Positions 7,676-15,842 of a DNA stretch of 29,842 bases are shown piece by piece (the stretch's first letter is position 1; every line of letters begins with the position of its first letter). The position numbers and the translations under genes were made by a program. The notes below the pieces were generated by a model that saw only the letters and a program-made list of their open reading frames with translations, ran no database searches and was not told the DNA's origin. The stretch comes from an uncultured Clostridia bacterium (GTDB taxonomy: Bacteria > Bacillota > Clostridia > TANB77 > CAG-508), in assembly GCA_934122155.1 (NCBI GenBank), contig CAKOVX010000011.1, positions 1 through 29,842 of the forward strand, written 5' to 3'.

Positions 7676-9025
7676 ATGGAGAAAAAAACAATACGTGATA
7701 TAGATATAAAAGGAAAAAAAGTGTTAGTACGTTGTGACTTTAACGTTCCAATAAAAGATGGACAAATTACTGATGACACTAGAATTAGAGCAGCACTTCC
7801 ATCAATAAAATACTTACTAGAAAATGGAGCTAAAGTTGTATTATGCTCACATCTAGGAAGACCAAAGGGAGAGGTAAATGAAAAATACTCACTAACACCT
7901 GTTGCACAAAAATTATCACAAGAATTAGGCATAGAAGTAAAATGTGCACAAGATGTAACAGGACCTAGTGCAAAAGACATGGCAAATGGCTTACAAGAAG
8001 GAGAAGCAGGACTTCTTGAAAATGTTCGTTTTGACCCAAGAGAAGAAAAAAATGATGATAGCCTAGCTGTTGAGCTAGCAGACTTGGTTGGAAATGACGG
8101 AATATATGTTAATGATGCATTTGGTACAGCTCATAGAGCACATGCCTCAACAGAAGGTGTAGCACATCATGTTGATCAAGCAGTAGCAGGTCTTTTAATG
8201 GAAAGAGAAATTCAAAAATTAGGTGCTGTTCTTGAAAATCCTGAGAAGCCATTTGTAGCAATTTTGGGAGGAGCAAAAGTATCAGACAAAATTGGAGTAA
8301 TAGAAAACTTAATGAATAAAGTACAAACAATAGAAATTGGTGGAGCAATGGCTAACACATTTTTAAAAGCAAAAGGATATGATATCGGCTCATCAAAATA
8401 TGAGGAAGATAAAATAGATGTAGCAAAAGATATTATGAAAAAAGCTTTTGAAAAAGGAGTAGAAATAGTACTTCCAAAAGATGCACGTGTTGCTAAAATA
8501 CCAGAAGGCACAGAATTGACACCAGAGGTAGTTGAAAATTCAGAACATAAGAAAGCAAAATTATTTACAGAAAAAGAAATTGAATCTGGAAAAGGCGAAA
8601 CTTTAGAAGGATGGCAAATATTAGATGTAGGAGATAATACATTAACATATTTTGCTGATAGATTAGAACACGCAAAAACTGTTGTATGGAATGGACCTTT
8701 AGGATATACAGAAGTACCAGAATTTGCACAAGGAACACAAAAAATTGCGACATTCATATCTCATACTAATGCTAAATGTGTTATTGGTGGTGGTGATTCT
8801 GTTGCAGCTGTACAAAAAGTAAAAAGAGAAGCAAAGCAAAATGGAGTAGATGTAAAACAACAATTTAAGAATATATATTTATCAACTGGAGGAGGAGCAT
8901 CTCTTGAATTTCTAGAAGGAAAAACATTACCAGGAATAGCAGCTTTAAATGATAAAGAAAACCAAAAATGCAAACCAGGAGAAAATGGAAGCTGCAAAAA
9001 CAACGAACAGCAAATTGCTGAATAG
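7676..9025 (+). CDS. pgk: Phosphoglycerate kinase with an extended C-terminus
   Basis: It transfers phosphate from 1,3-bisphosphoglycerate to ADP. Family hallmarks are visible: VRCDFNVP near 19-26, SHLGRP near 59-64, GGAKVSDKIGVIENL near 200, and GGGDSVAAV near 370. At 449 residues it is about 50 longer than usual. Part of this is an insert after ARVA (PEVVENSEHKKAKLFTEKE region). The rest is a hydrophilic tail after the normal end, with a CKPGENGSC pair of cysteines that is not part of the PGK fold. The start is ATG 7676 after GAAAGG. tpiA follows after 15 bases. Confidence 0.97.
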   Translation: MEKKTIRDIDIKGKKVLVRCDFNVPIKDGQITDDTRIRAALPSIKYLLENGAKVVLCSHLGRPKGEVNEKYSLTPVAQKLSQELGIEVKCAQDVTGPSAKDMANGLQEGEAGLLENVRFDPREEKNDDSLAVELADLVGNDGIYVNDAFGTAHRAHASTEGVAHHVDQAVAGLLMEREIQKLGAVLENPEKPFVAILGGAKVSDKIGVIENLMNKVQTIEIGGAMANTFLKAKGYDIGSSKYEEDKIDVAKDIMKKAFEKGVEIVLPKDARVAKIPEGTELTPEVVENSEHKKAKLFTEKEIESGKGETLEGWQILDVGDNTLTYFADRLEHAKTVVWNGPLGYTEVPEFAQGTQKIATFISHTNAKCVIGGGDSVAAVQKVKREAKQNGVDVKQQFKNIYLSTGGGASLEFLEGKTLPGIAALNDKENQKCKPGENGSCKNNEQQIAE

Positions 9026-9040
9026 GAAAGGCGGAATCAA

Positions 9041-9787
9041 ATGAGAAAAAAAGTTATTGCAGGGAACTGGAAGATGAATAAGCTCCCTAATGAAGCAATG
9101 AGCTTTATAAGACAAATCGAAAATGCAGCAAACAATTCTAAGGCAGAAGTAATACTTTGCGTTCCATATACAGATTTATTTTATAGCTTGCTTACAGCAC
9201 AAGATACTAAAATAAAAATAGGAGCACAAAATATGCACTGGGAAGAAAAGGGTGCATATACAGGAGAAATATCAGGTCAAATGCTAAAATGTATTGGAGT
9301 AGAATATGTAATTATAGGTCACTCAGAAAGAAGGCAATACTTTGCAGAAACTGATGAAACTGTTAATAAAAAAGTAAAAGCGGCGCTATCAAATAATTTG
9401 AAACCAATCATATGTGTAGGAGAGACATTAAAACAAAGAGAAGAAGGAAAACAACAAGAAATTATAACAACTCAAACTCATTTAGCATTAGAAGGGCTAA
9501 ATGAAGAGCAATTGAAAAATGTTATGATTGCATATGAACCAATATGGGCAATTGGCACAGGAAAAACTGCTACTTCTGAGGATGCAAACAATGCAATAAA
9601 GTCAATTAGAAATCAAATTGAAAATGACTTTGGAAAGAGAGCAGCAGAGGAAACTATCATACTATATGGCGGTAGTGTAAAACCTGAGAATAGCAAAGAA
9701 TTGTTTTCAATGTCTGACATAGACGGAGGTCTTGTTGGAGGAGCAAGTTTAAAAGCAGAAGAGTTTGTTAAGATATTATCAACTTAG
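9041..9787 (+). CDS. tpiA: Triose-phosphate isomerase
   Basis: It interconverts dihydroxyacetone phosphate and glyceraldehyde 3-phosphate. The 248 residues are the standard length. GNWKMNK is near the N-terminus, catalytic His94 is in IIGHSERR, and Glu166 is in AYEPIWAIGTG. The phosphate-binding YGGSVKP and GGLVGGASL loops are intact. The ATG follows GAAAGGCGG. It is co-transcribed with pgk and gpmI, with no terminator between them. Confidence 0.98.
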   Translation: MRKKVIAGNWKMNKLPNEAMSFIRQIENAANNSKAEVILCVPYTDLFYSLLTAQDTKIKIGAQNMHWEEKGAYTGEISGQMLKCIGVEYVIIGHSERRQYFAETDETVNKKVKAALSNNLKPIICVGETLKQREEGKQQEIITTQTHLALEGLNEEQLKNVMIAYEPIWAIGTGKTATSEDANNAIKSIRNQIENDFGKRAAEETIILYGGSVKPENSKELFSMSDIDGGLVGGASLKAEEFVKILST

Positions 9788-9862
9788 AAAAATGGAGAAA
9801 AGGAGTTAAATTCAATTCTTTTTCAACCATACCTATGCATAAAGGAAGGAATGGAATTAATA

Positions 9863-11392
9863 ATGAATAAAAAACCAATAATGCTAATGATATTAGATGG
9901 ATTTGGAATAAATGAAAATGAAAAAGGAAATGCAATAAAATTAGCAAATACACCTAATATAGATAAACTAATGAAAACATGGACAACCACACAAATTCAT
10001 ACAAGTGGTTTAGCAGTAGGCTTACCAGAAGGACAAATGGGAAATTCGGAAGTTGGGCATACAAATATTGGTGCAGGAAGAATAGTTTATCAAGACTTAA
10101 CACGCATTACAAAATCAATTGAGGATGGAGAATTCTTTAGCATTAAAGAATTAACAGCAGCAATTGATAACTGTAAAAAATACAATTCAAAACTTCATAT
10201 TATGGGCTTACTTTCAGATGGTGGAGTGCATAGCCATATTAGACATCTATATGCACTACTAGAATTAGCAAAAAGAAAAGACTTTGAAGATGTATATGTA
10301 CATTGTTTCTTAGACGGAAGAGATACTCCACCAGCTTCAGGAGAAAGCTATATTTTAAAATTAGAAGAAAAGATGCAAGAAAAAGGCGTTGGAAAAATTG
10401 CAAGTATTTCTGGAAGATTTTATAGCATGGACAGAGACAAAAGATGGGATAGAGTTGAAAAAGGCTATAAAGCTTTAGTTTATGGAGAAGGAGAAAAAGC
10501 TACATCTGCCATTTCTGGAATTGAAGCTTCATATCAAAAAGAGGTATTTGACGAATTTGTTGAGCCAACAGTTATTTGTAATGGAGATGAACCAATTGCT
10601 ACAATTAATAATCATGACTCAGTTATATTCTTTAACTTTAGACCAGACAGAGCAAGAGAAATAACAAGAAGTTTAGTAGATCCAGAATTTGATGGATTTG
10701 AAGTAAAACCATTAGATTTATATTATGTATGTTTCACTCAATATGATGAAACAATACCAAATGTTCGAATTGCATTTAAACCAGAGGTGCTAGTTAATAC
10801 ATTTGGAGAATATGTTTCTAAAAAAGGCCTAACACAACTTAGAATTGCAGAAACAGAAAAATATGCACATGTTACATTTTTCTTTAATGGAGGGGAAGAA
10901 AAACAATATAAAGGAGAAGATAGAATTTTAATACCATCTCCAAAAGTTCAAACATATGACTTGAAACCCGAAATGAGTGCCCTTGAAGTAACAGACAAAG
11001 TTGTTGAAGCAATAAATTCAGAAAAATATGACTGCATTATATTAAACTATGCTAACCCAGATATGGTAGGACATACAGGAAATTTAGAGGCTGCAATTAA
11101 AGCTATTGAAACAATTGATGGATGTGTAGAAAGAGTTGTCGAAGCAATGGAAACAAAGCAAGGTGTAATTTTAATGACAGCTGATCACGGAAATGCCGAG
11201 CAAATGATAGACTATAAAACAGGAGAGCCACACACAGCACATACTACAAACCCAGTTCCATTAGTTTTAATAGGAGTGCAGGGTGTAAAGCTAAAAGAAG
11301 GCAAACTTGCAGATTTAGCACCAACAATGTTAGAAATTATAGGACTAGAAAAACCTGAAGAAATGACAGGAGAAAGTCTTATTGAAAAATAA
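9863..11392 (+). CDS. gpmI: 2,3-bisphosphoglycerate-independent phosphoglycerate mutase
   Basis: It converts 3-phosphoglycerate to 2-phosphoglycerate using two Mn ions and a phosphoserine. From ATG 9863 the protein is 509 residues and begins MNKKPIMLMILDGFG. The nucleophile Ser is then residue 62 (GNSEVGHTN), the same number as in well-studied Bacillus-type enzymes, which favours this start over the in-frame ATG at 9851 that directly abuts GGAAGGA. The C-terminal metal site TADHGNAEQM is intact. The 76 bases upstream contain no other gene. eno begins 21 bases after the stop. Confidence 0.96.
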   Translation: MNKKPIMLMILDGFGINENEKGNAIKLANTPNIDKLMKTWTTTQIHTSGLAVGLPEGQMGNSEVGHTNIGAGRIVYQDLTRITKSIEDGEFFSIKELTAAIDNCKKYNSKLHIMGLLSDGGVHSHIRHLYALLELAKRKDFEDVYVHCFLDGRDTPPASGESYILKLEEKMQEKGVGKIASISGRFYSMDRDKRWDRVEKGYKALVYGEGEKATSAISGIEASYQKEVFDEFVEPTVICNGDEPIATINNHDSVIFFNFRPDRAREITRSLVDPEFDGFEVKPLDLYYVCFTQYDETIPNVRIAFKPEVLVNTFGEYVSKKGLTQLRIAETEKYAHVTFFFNGGEEKQYKGEDRILIPSPKVQTYDLKPEMSALEVTDKVVEAINSEKYDCIILNYANPDMVGHTGNLEAAIKAIETIDGCVERVVEAMETKQGVILMTADHGNAEQMIDYKTGEPHTAHTTNPVPLVLIGVQGVKLKEGKLADLAPTMLEIIGLEKPEEMTGESLIEK

Positions 11393-11413
11393 CATATAAA
11401 AAGGAGGATAATC

Positions 11414-12715
11414 ATGAAAGATTATTTAGAAATTGAAAGTGTAAGAGCATTAGAAGTATTGGACTCAAGAGGAAACCCAACTGTACAAGTAGAAGTTGTA
11501 ACAGAGGGAGGATTTTCAGGAGTTGCTATGGTTCCATCAGGAGCATCAACAGGAAGCTTTGAAGCAGTTGAATTAAGAGATGGAGACAAAGAAAGATATT
11601 TAGGAAAAGGTGTATTAAAGGCAGTTGAAAATGTAAACGAAGTTATTAGCAAAGAAATTGAAGGAATGAACGTATATGAACAAGCTAAAATAGATGCTAC
11701 AATGATTAAACTTGACGGAACAGAAAACAAAGGCAAACTAGGTGCAAATGCTATGCTGGGAGTTTCTTTAGCAGTAGCAAAAGCAGCAGCAGCTTCATTA
11801 GGAATGAGTTTATATAACTACATTGGTGGAGTAAATGCAAAAGAATTACCAGTACCAATGATGAACATTATGAATGGTGGAAAACATGCTGACAGCTCTT
11901 TAAGTGTACAAGAATTTATGATTATGCCAGTTGGAGCTAAAACATTTAGTGAATGTATGAGAATGGGTGTAGAAGTATACCATAACTTAAAGAAAGTATT
12001 AAAATCAAAAGGATATTCAACAGGTGTTGGAGATGAAGGTGGATTTGCTCCAAACTTAGGAAGCGAAGAAGAAGCAGTAGAATTAATTATAGAAGCAATC
12101 AAACAAGCTGGATATAAACCAGGAGAAGATGTATGCTTAGCATTAGACGTTGCAGCAACAGAAATGTTTGATGAAGCTAAAAAAATAGGAAAAGATGGAT
12201 ATTACTTCTGGAAAACAGATGAATTCAAAACAAAAGATCAAATGATAGACTTTATAGTTAAATTAGCAGAAAAATATCCTATAATCTCAATTGAAGATGG
12301 ATTAGCAGAAGAAGATTGGGAAAGTTGGAAAAAACTAACTGAACGTATTGGAAACAAAATTCAATTAGTAGGTGATGACTTATTTGTAACAAATATGAAG
12401 AGATTACAAAAAGGAATTGACAACAACACAGCAAATAGTATATTAATTAAGTTAAACCAAATTGGAACATTAACAGAAACATTAGATGCAATTGAACTTG
12501 CAAAGAGAAATGGATATACAGCAGTTGTATCACATAGAAGTGGTGAAACAGAAGACACAACACTAGCTGATGTTGCAGTTGCAACAAACGCAGGACAAAT
12601 TAAAACTGGTGCACCATGTAGAACTGATAGAGTAGCTAAATATAACAGACTATTGAATATTGAAGCAGAATTAGGAGATGTAGCAGTATTTAGAGGACGT
12701 AAATCTATAAAATAA
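11414..12715 (+). CDS. eno: Enolase
   Basis: It dehydrates 2-phosphoglycerate to phosphoenolpyruvate and is also a degradosome partner in Firmicutes. The 433 residues are full length. Visible signatures are DSRGNPTVQVE near 17, GASTGSFEAVELRD near 39, VGDEGGFAPN near 205, the metal ligands in ALDVAATE and SIEDGLAEED, ILIKLNQIGT, and SHRSGETEDTTLADVAVAT. The ATG is behind AAGGAGG. It is the last gene of the glycolytic unit, closed by a strong terminator three bases after the stop. Confidence 0.98.
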   Translation: MKDYLEIESVRALEVLDSRGNPTVQVEVVTEGGFSGVAMVPSGASTGSFEAVELRDGDKERYLGKGVLKAVENVNEVISKEIEGMNVYEQAKIDATMIKLDGTENKGKLGANAMLGVSLAVAKAAAASLGMSLYNYIGGVNAKELPVPMMNIMNGGKHADSSLSVQEFMIMPVGAKTFSECMRMGVEVYHNLKKVLKSKGYSTGVGDEGGFAPNLGSEEEAVELIIEAIKQAGYKPGEDVCLALDVAATEMFDEAKKIGKDGYYFWKTDEFKTKDQMIDFIVKLAEKYPIISIEDGLAEEDWESWKKLTERIGNKIQLVGDDLFVTNMKRLQKGIDNNTANSILIKLNQIGTLTETLDAIELAKRNGYTAVVSHRSGETEDTTLADVAVATNAGQIKTGAPCRTDRVAKYNRLLNIEAELGDVAVFRGRKSIK

Positions 12716-12717
12716 TC

Positions 12718-12750
12718 AAAAACACTAGAGTAAAAGCTCTAGTGTTTTTT
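12718..12750 (+). terminator. Terminator of the glycolytic operon
   Basis: AACACTAGAG (12721-12730) and CTCTAGTGTT (12737-12746) form a 10-bp stem, extended by A:T pairs, with T to 12750. The last T is also the complement of the encoded 3' A of the converging tRNA. Confidence 0.92.
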
Positions 12751-12824
12751 GGTTGGGGTACTGTGATTCGAACACAGGAATGTCGGAGTCAGAGTCCGAT
12801 GCCTTACCGCTTGGCGATACCCCA
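12750..12824 (-). tRNA. tRNA-Gln (anticodon CTG)
   Basis: The minus strand folds as a cloverleaf. The acceptor is TGGGGTA/TACCCCA (12818-12824 with 12754-12760). The D-arm region is CCAAGCGGTAAGG. The anticodon stem TCGGA/TCCGA encloses the seven-base loop CTCTGAC. The T-arm is CTGTG/CACAG around TTCGAAT. CTG reads CAG glutamine codons. Base 73 is A and CCA is encoded in the DNA (12752-12750). The sequence strongly resembles Firmicute tRNA-Gln. It converges on the eno terminator. Confidence 0.93.
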
Positions 12825-12831
12825 ATATATT
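12809..12831 (-). repeat. Direct repeat copy A (5' part of tRNA-Gln plus leader)
   Basis: A 23-bp perfect repeat of 12931-12953. It comprises the first 16 bases of the tRNA and seven bases of upstream leader. Confidence 0.9.
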
Positions 12832-12930
12832 TTAAATTTTAGTCACGAATAAGTTTACTTACCAGCGACTCACTATCGCTCCCTGCATACTGAGGCTGTA
12901 ACTCAGCTAAAGCTTCGAACAGCCACAGCA
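12832..12930 (-). other. GC-rich 99-bp insert between the tRNA-derived repeats
   Basis: Bases 12841-12930 are 43/90 G+C (48%), against about 30% around them. On the minus strand they can form several short hairpins, including CTGAG/CTCAG with a seven-base loop and AGCGA/TCGCT with a seven-base loop. I recognise no RNA family. The composition suggests either a structured RNA or recently acquired DNA. Confidence 0.5.
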
Positions 12931-12953
12931 GCTTGGCGATACCCCAATATATT
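12931..12953 (-). repeat. Direct repeat copy B (partial tRNA-Gln 5' end)
   Basis: Identical to 12809-12831 and offset by 122 bp. The tRNA homology ends inside the D-arm (after CCAAGC), so this copy cannot make a tRNA. Confidence 0.9.
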
Positions 12954-12954
12954 G

Positions 12955-12989
12955 GTTGAAAAAATACTCTTTCGCAGTATTTTTTCAAC
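12955..12989 (-). terminator. Terminator of the VWA surface-protein gene
   Basis: A perfect 14-bp stem (12955-12968 with 12976-12989) encloses a seven-base loop and contains a six-base A/T run on both arms. It starts eight bases past the stop of the minus-strand gene. It may work in both directions. Confidence 0.8.
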
Positions 12990-12996
12990 TTAAATT

Positions 12997-14445
12997 TTAT
13001 TTAACTTTTTTTAGCAATATTGATTTTACAATAACAAATACTATAACAGTAGCTAATATAGCAAATAAAGTAGCAGTTAAATAGTTACCAGTTTGAGGAA
13101 TAGGATCTTTTGAAACTGTATTATCTGGAGTTTTTGGCTGGTCAGGAGTTGGTACTGTTAATTTAATTTTAGGAGAAACATCTGACGAAGCATTGCCTTT
13201 TCCATCAATAGTTTCAAAATCTATATCTACTTTAGCATTTGTTGGAAGTACCTTGTCAACAATTTCTTCATTATACTCATCTTTTAAAGTCAATTTGTAA
13301 CTTAAAGTAGCAACTTCTCCTTCTTTTAGTAATTCAATTTCCCATGTAATACTATTATCAGAAGGATCTACTTCAGTAGAAACTTTACCAATATTAGGAG
13401 ATTTTACATATTGAAAATTAAAGTTTTCTAATATTTCTTTTGGAAAATAATCTTTAATAACAATATTTTTTAAACTATTATCTTTAGCATATGTGATTTT
13501 CTCGTAAATATTAGTGTTAACTGTGGTAGATAAGCTATTGTAATCTATATAGTAAAAATCTCCAACAGTAGGGTTATCAGTAGTTCCAAATATTTCTTCT
13601 GCAAGCTCACGGTAAGTCATATTTCTTGTACCATCAGATATAGTAGGTGCAGATGGATTTGGAGTATTACTTTCAGCTAATCCCATTAAAACAGAAAATA
13701 CGTGATATCCTTTATTTTTTAATTCAATTAATTTATTTTTTGTGTTAGTAGCAACTACACCAGAATATGATAGTGTTGTTGTAGTATCTAAGCAAAGGTT
13801 AGGAACGCCATCTGAAATTAATATAACATATTTTTCAGAATTGGTATTAGTTGTAAAGTTCTTTTCAGCAATAGACAAACCGGCTTCAATATTAGTGAAT
13901 GGTCCTTTACTATCAGCATAGTTTGTAATAGTACTCTTAATATTTTCTTTTGAACTAGATAAATTTAGCAAAAGCTTAGCATCATTTTCTGTTCCTAAAG
14001 AAAGAGAAGAGTCACCAGAAGTAGTGTTATCTATACTAGAAAAACTAACTATTCCAACCTTAGCATTTTCAAAGTAATCAAATAGTGAATCAACAAAAGA
14101 AGTAGCTGTTTCAACAACATATTCTTTTTTAGCTTTTCCTTGATAAGTAGAAGTCATACTATTTGAATTATCTAAAATTAAAAATACTTCAATAGGTTTT
14201 GTAATGTTTTCTTTTTGAGCAATGTTCTTTAAAGTTAAAGTCAAAATAGCTTCTTTTTTATCAGCATCAAAACTTGTAAGCTCTTTTGTGAATTTACCAG
14301 AATCTTTTAGGCTAATTTCACAAATGCTTTTATCAACTAAAGTCATAGTAGTTTTGCTGGCACTCACAGTAGCAGCAAAGCAAGAGCCACAAATTGAAAA
14401 CAAAATTGCAAATATAAATATAATACTTAAAATCTTTTTGTTCAT
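12997..14445 (-). CDS. Secreted, sortase-anchored von Willebrand factor A domain protein
   Basis: The 482-residue protein has a signal peptide (MNKK plus a hydrophobic core, likely cut after CFAA near 25). A VWA domain starts around residue 85, with an intact MIDAS DNSNS (Asp92, Ser94, Ser96). A DUF11-like beta domain covers about 320-430. The cell-wall sorting signal is IPQTG (449-453), then a hydrophobic helix and the basic tail LLKKVK. It should be displayed on the cell wall and bind a ligand through a metal ion, as pilus-tip adhesins do. No sortase gene is in the window. The start follows AAAGGAGA. It is transcribed alone, from a good promoter at 14509. Confidence 0.88.
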   Translation of the reverse strand: MNKKILSIIFIFAILFSICGSCFAATVSASKTTMTLVDKSICEISLKDSGKFTKELTSFDADKKEAILTLTLKNIAQKENITKPIEVFLILDNSNSMTSTYQGKAKKEYVVETATSFVDSLFDYFENAKVGIVSFSSIDNTTSGDSSLSLGTENDAKLLLNLSSSKENIKSTITNYADSKGPFTNIEAGLSIAEKNFTTNTNSEKYVILISDGVPNLCLDTTTTLSYSGVVATNTKNKLIELKNKGYHVFSVLMGLAESNTPNPSAPTISDGTRNMTYRELAEEIFGTTDNPTVGDFYYIDYNSLSTTVNTNIYEKITYAKDNSLKNIVIKDYFPKEILENFNFQYVKSPNIGKVSTEVDPSDNSITWEIELLKEGEVATLSYKLTLKDEYNEEIVDKVLPTNAKVDIDFETIDGKGNASSDVSPKIKLTVPTPDQPKTPDNTVSKDPIPQTGNYLTATLFAILATVIVFVIVKSILLKKVK

Positions 14446-14480
14446 AAATTTTTATCTCCTTTATATTAAACTACATATCT

Positions 14481-14509
14481 ATTATACAACAAAAAACGGA
14501 TAAATACAA
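14481..14509 (-). promoter_or_regulatory. Sigma-A promoter of the VWA protein gene
   Basis: On the minus strand, TTGTAT (14509-14504), 17 bases, TATAAT (14486-14481). The leader would be about 30 bases. Confidence 0.7.
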
Positions 14510-14559
14510 TTTTTTTTGCCAATAAAATTAAGCTCAGTGCTAAAAAAATACAAAAACTA

Positions 14560-14588
14560 TTGAAAATAAAAAAACATAATGATATAAT
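14560..14588 (+). promoter_or_regulatory. Sigma-A promoter of the small membrane protein gene
   Basis: TTGAAA (14560-14565), 17 bases, TATAAT (14583-14588). The predicted start is near 14595. Confidence 0.7.
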
Positions 14589-14624
14589 TCAAACAAATAT
14601 ATACAAAAGAAGGGAGAAAAGAAT

Positions 14625-14876
14625 ATGTTAGGGATAATTTCTTTTATAGTAAGTATAGTATCTGTTATAATGTCTTTCTTTCCTAATTTGCTATTAGCTT
14701 CATTTGCAATAGCTATGATAGGAATTATTATTGCAGTTATATCAGCTTATGACAAAGACACAGTAGAAAAAGAAAAACCAAGTAAAGATTCTAGAGCATT
14801 TGAAATGGGCTCTATCATAATTGCTGGAGCTACAATACTTAGCTACTATATATTTACAATAATTGCACAATTATAA
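14625..14876 (+). CDS. Small membrane protein (83 aa), unknown function
   Basis: Hydrophobic segments at about 3-20 and 22-42, then a charged loop (YDKDTVEKEKPSKDSRAFE), then a third helix at about 60-80. Small three-helix proteins of this kind, sometimes called DUF4190-like or DUF6142-like, are common near zinc-ribbon/TM2 proteins in Clostridia, but I cannot assign the family firmly. The ATG follows AAGGGAG. It has its own promoter and a shared downstream hairpin, so it is monocistronic. Confidence 0.7.
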   Translation: MLGIISFIVSIVSVIMSFFPNLLLASFAIAMIGIIIAVISAYDKDTVEKEKPSKDSRAFEMGSIIIAGATILSYYIFTIIAQL

Positions 14877-14884
14877 TAAATAAA

Positions 14885-14917
14885 AAAGAATAAATAGAAA
14901 ATATTTATTCTTTTTTT
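14885..14917. terminator. Bidirectional terminator between convergent genes
   Basis: AAAGAATAAAT (14885-14895) pairs with ATTTATTCTTT (14903-14913). T-runs follow on the plus side (14911-14917) and on the minus side (the A-run 14882-14887). It serves the 83-aa gene and the DUF2752 gene, whose stop overlaps the T-run. Confidence 0.75.
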
Positions 14918-15275
14918 ATTGCTTTATATTATTAAAAATAAAACTAATTAAGAGCAAAATTATAAATATCCAATAATAGTGAGTAAAGAAGTTAAGCAGA
15001 TTTGGAATAAAAACAAATTGATTTTTAATTATATCTATAATTAACCTAAAAATAAAATAAATAATAAAAATAAACAGTGGAACACTTAGAATGTTAAAAT
15101 ATAAAGCATCTAAAAAATTTAAGTTAATTATAGCAACAAAAGCTCTTGTCATGCCACAGGCAGGACAAAAAATGCCAGTAACTGATTTAAAAATACAAGC
15201 TACTGGCAGAATAGACACTATATATAAGAAAAATATTAAAATTATTAATATAATAAAATTTCTTACTCTATTCAT
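14916..15275 (-). CDS. DUF2752 membrane protein
   Basis: This 119-residue protein has the DUF2752 signature GIFCPACGMTRA (residues 34-45) between a first membrane helix (about 7-28) and further helices at about 60-82 and 95-114. The CPxCGxTRA motif defines the family; its biochemical role is unknown. The gene starts seven bases after the stop of the TM2 gene, with an AAGGGAT site inside the end of that gene, so the two form an operon. TM2 and DUF2752 proteins are frequent neighbours. Confidence 0.87.
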   Translation of the reverse strand: MNRVRNFIILIILIFFLYIVSILPVACIFKSVTGIFCPACGMTRAFVAIINLNFLDALYFNILSVPLFIFIIYFIFRLIIDIIKNQFVFIPNLLNFFTHYYWIFIILLLISFIFNNIKQ

Positions 15276-15282
15276 TTTTAAA

Positions 15283-15666
15283 TTAATCCCTTAATTCATT
15301 TCCATTTCCATCAACAGTGATGCTTCCAGTTAAAATTAAAATACCTTCAATAAGTCCCCAAACTCCTGAAACGAAAGATAAAACTCCACAACTTAATATT
15401 GTAATTAAAAGTTGTGCAATAGCCTTTCCAGTGTAACCTAAATAGAAGTTGTGAACACCAAAAGCTCCTAAAAATATACCAAGTAATCCAGCAGCTATTT
15501 TTGATTTTGCATTAGGATCAGGTACAGAATTTCCAGTATTAGCTTTTTCTTCAACTCTAGGTTCAGAAGCACTAGTATCAGTAGCTTCATTATTTATAGT
15601 TTTTTTGCAATCTTCACAAAGTTCTTCAGTATCGTCAATTGGTTTTCCACATTGTTTACAAAACAT
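15283..15666 (-). CDS. Zinc-ribbon and TM2 domain membrane protein
   Basis: Of 127 residues, the N-terminus is a zinc ribbon (MFCKQCGKPI...CEDCKK, four Cys at 3, 6, 17 and 20). A polar linker follows, and then a TM2 domain from about 58 to 120 (GIFLGAFGVHNFYLGYTGKA, then a second helix with SGVWGLIEGILIL). The protein is probably anchored in the membrane with the ribbon in the cytoplasm. Its function is not known. The ATG follows AAGGAGGAATT. It is the first gene of a two-gene operon with DUF2752. Confidence 0.9.
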   Translation of the reverse strand: MFCKQCGKPIDDTEELCEDCKKTINNEATDTSASEPRVEEKANTGNSVPDPNAKSKIAAGLLGIFLGAFGVHNFYLGYTGKAIAQLLITILSCGVLSFVSGVWGLIEGILILTGSITVDGNGNELRD

Positions 15667-15700
15667 AATAATTCCTCCTTAAATGTTTAACTATATAATT

Positions 15701-15728
15701 ATTATACAATATTCTACAAATTTTGCAA
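15701..15728 (-). promoter_or_regulatory. Sigma-A promoter of the TM2-DUF2752 operon
   Basis: On the minus strand, TTGCAA (15728-15723), 16 bases, TATAAT (15706-15701), which fits the start at 15666. Confidence 0.65.
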
Positions 15729-15782
15729 TAATTTTAATGAACTTTTAATAAAATAAGAATATATTTTTTTAATAGATATATC

Positions 15783-15811
15783 TTGTAATATATAGTCAGA
15801 AATGATAAAAT
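15783..15811 (+). promoter_or_regulatory. Promoter of the murB operon
   Basis: TTGTAA (15783-15788), 17 bases, TAAAAT (15806-15811). The leader is about 25 bases before the TTG start of murB. Confidence 0.6.
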
Positions 15812-15842
15812 TTAGAAGTAAAATTAAAGGAGGAATATAACC

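Noticed and set aside
8212..8757. Long antisense open frames in pgk, gap, eno and yvcK
   Set aside because: They mirror codon bias of the sense gene, lack ribosome sites and show Ser/Phe-rich shadow composition.
12839..12988. 49-codon open frame on the minus strand through the GC-rich insert
   Set aside because: The only start is a TTG without a ribosome site inside the VWA gene terminator, and the frame crosses that hairpin and the tRNA-derived repeat.
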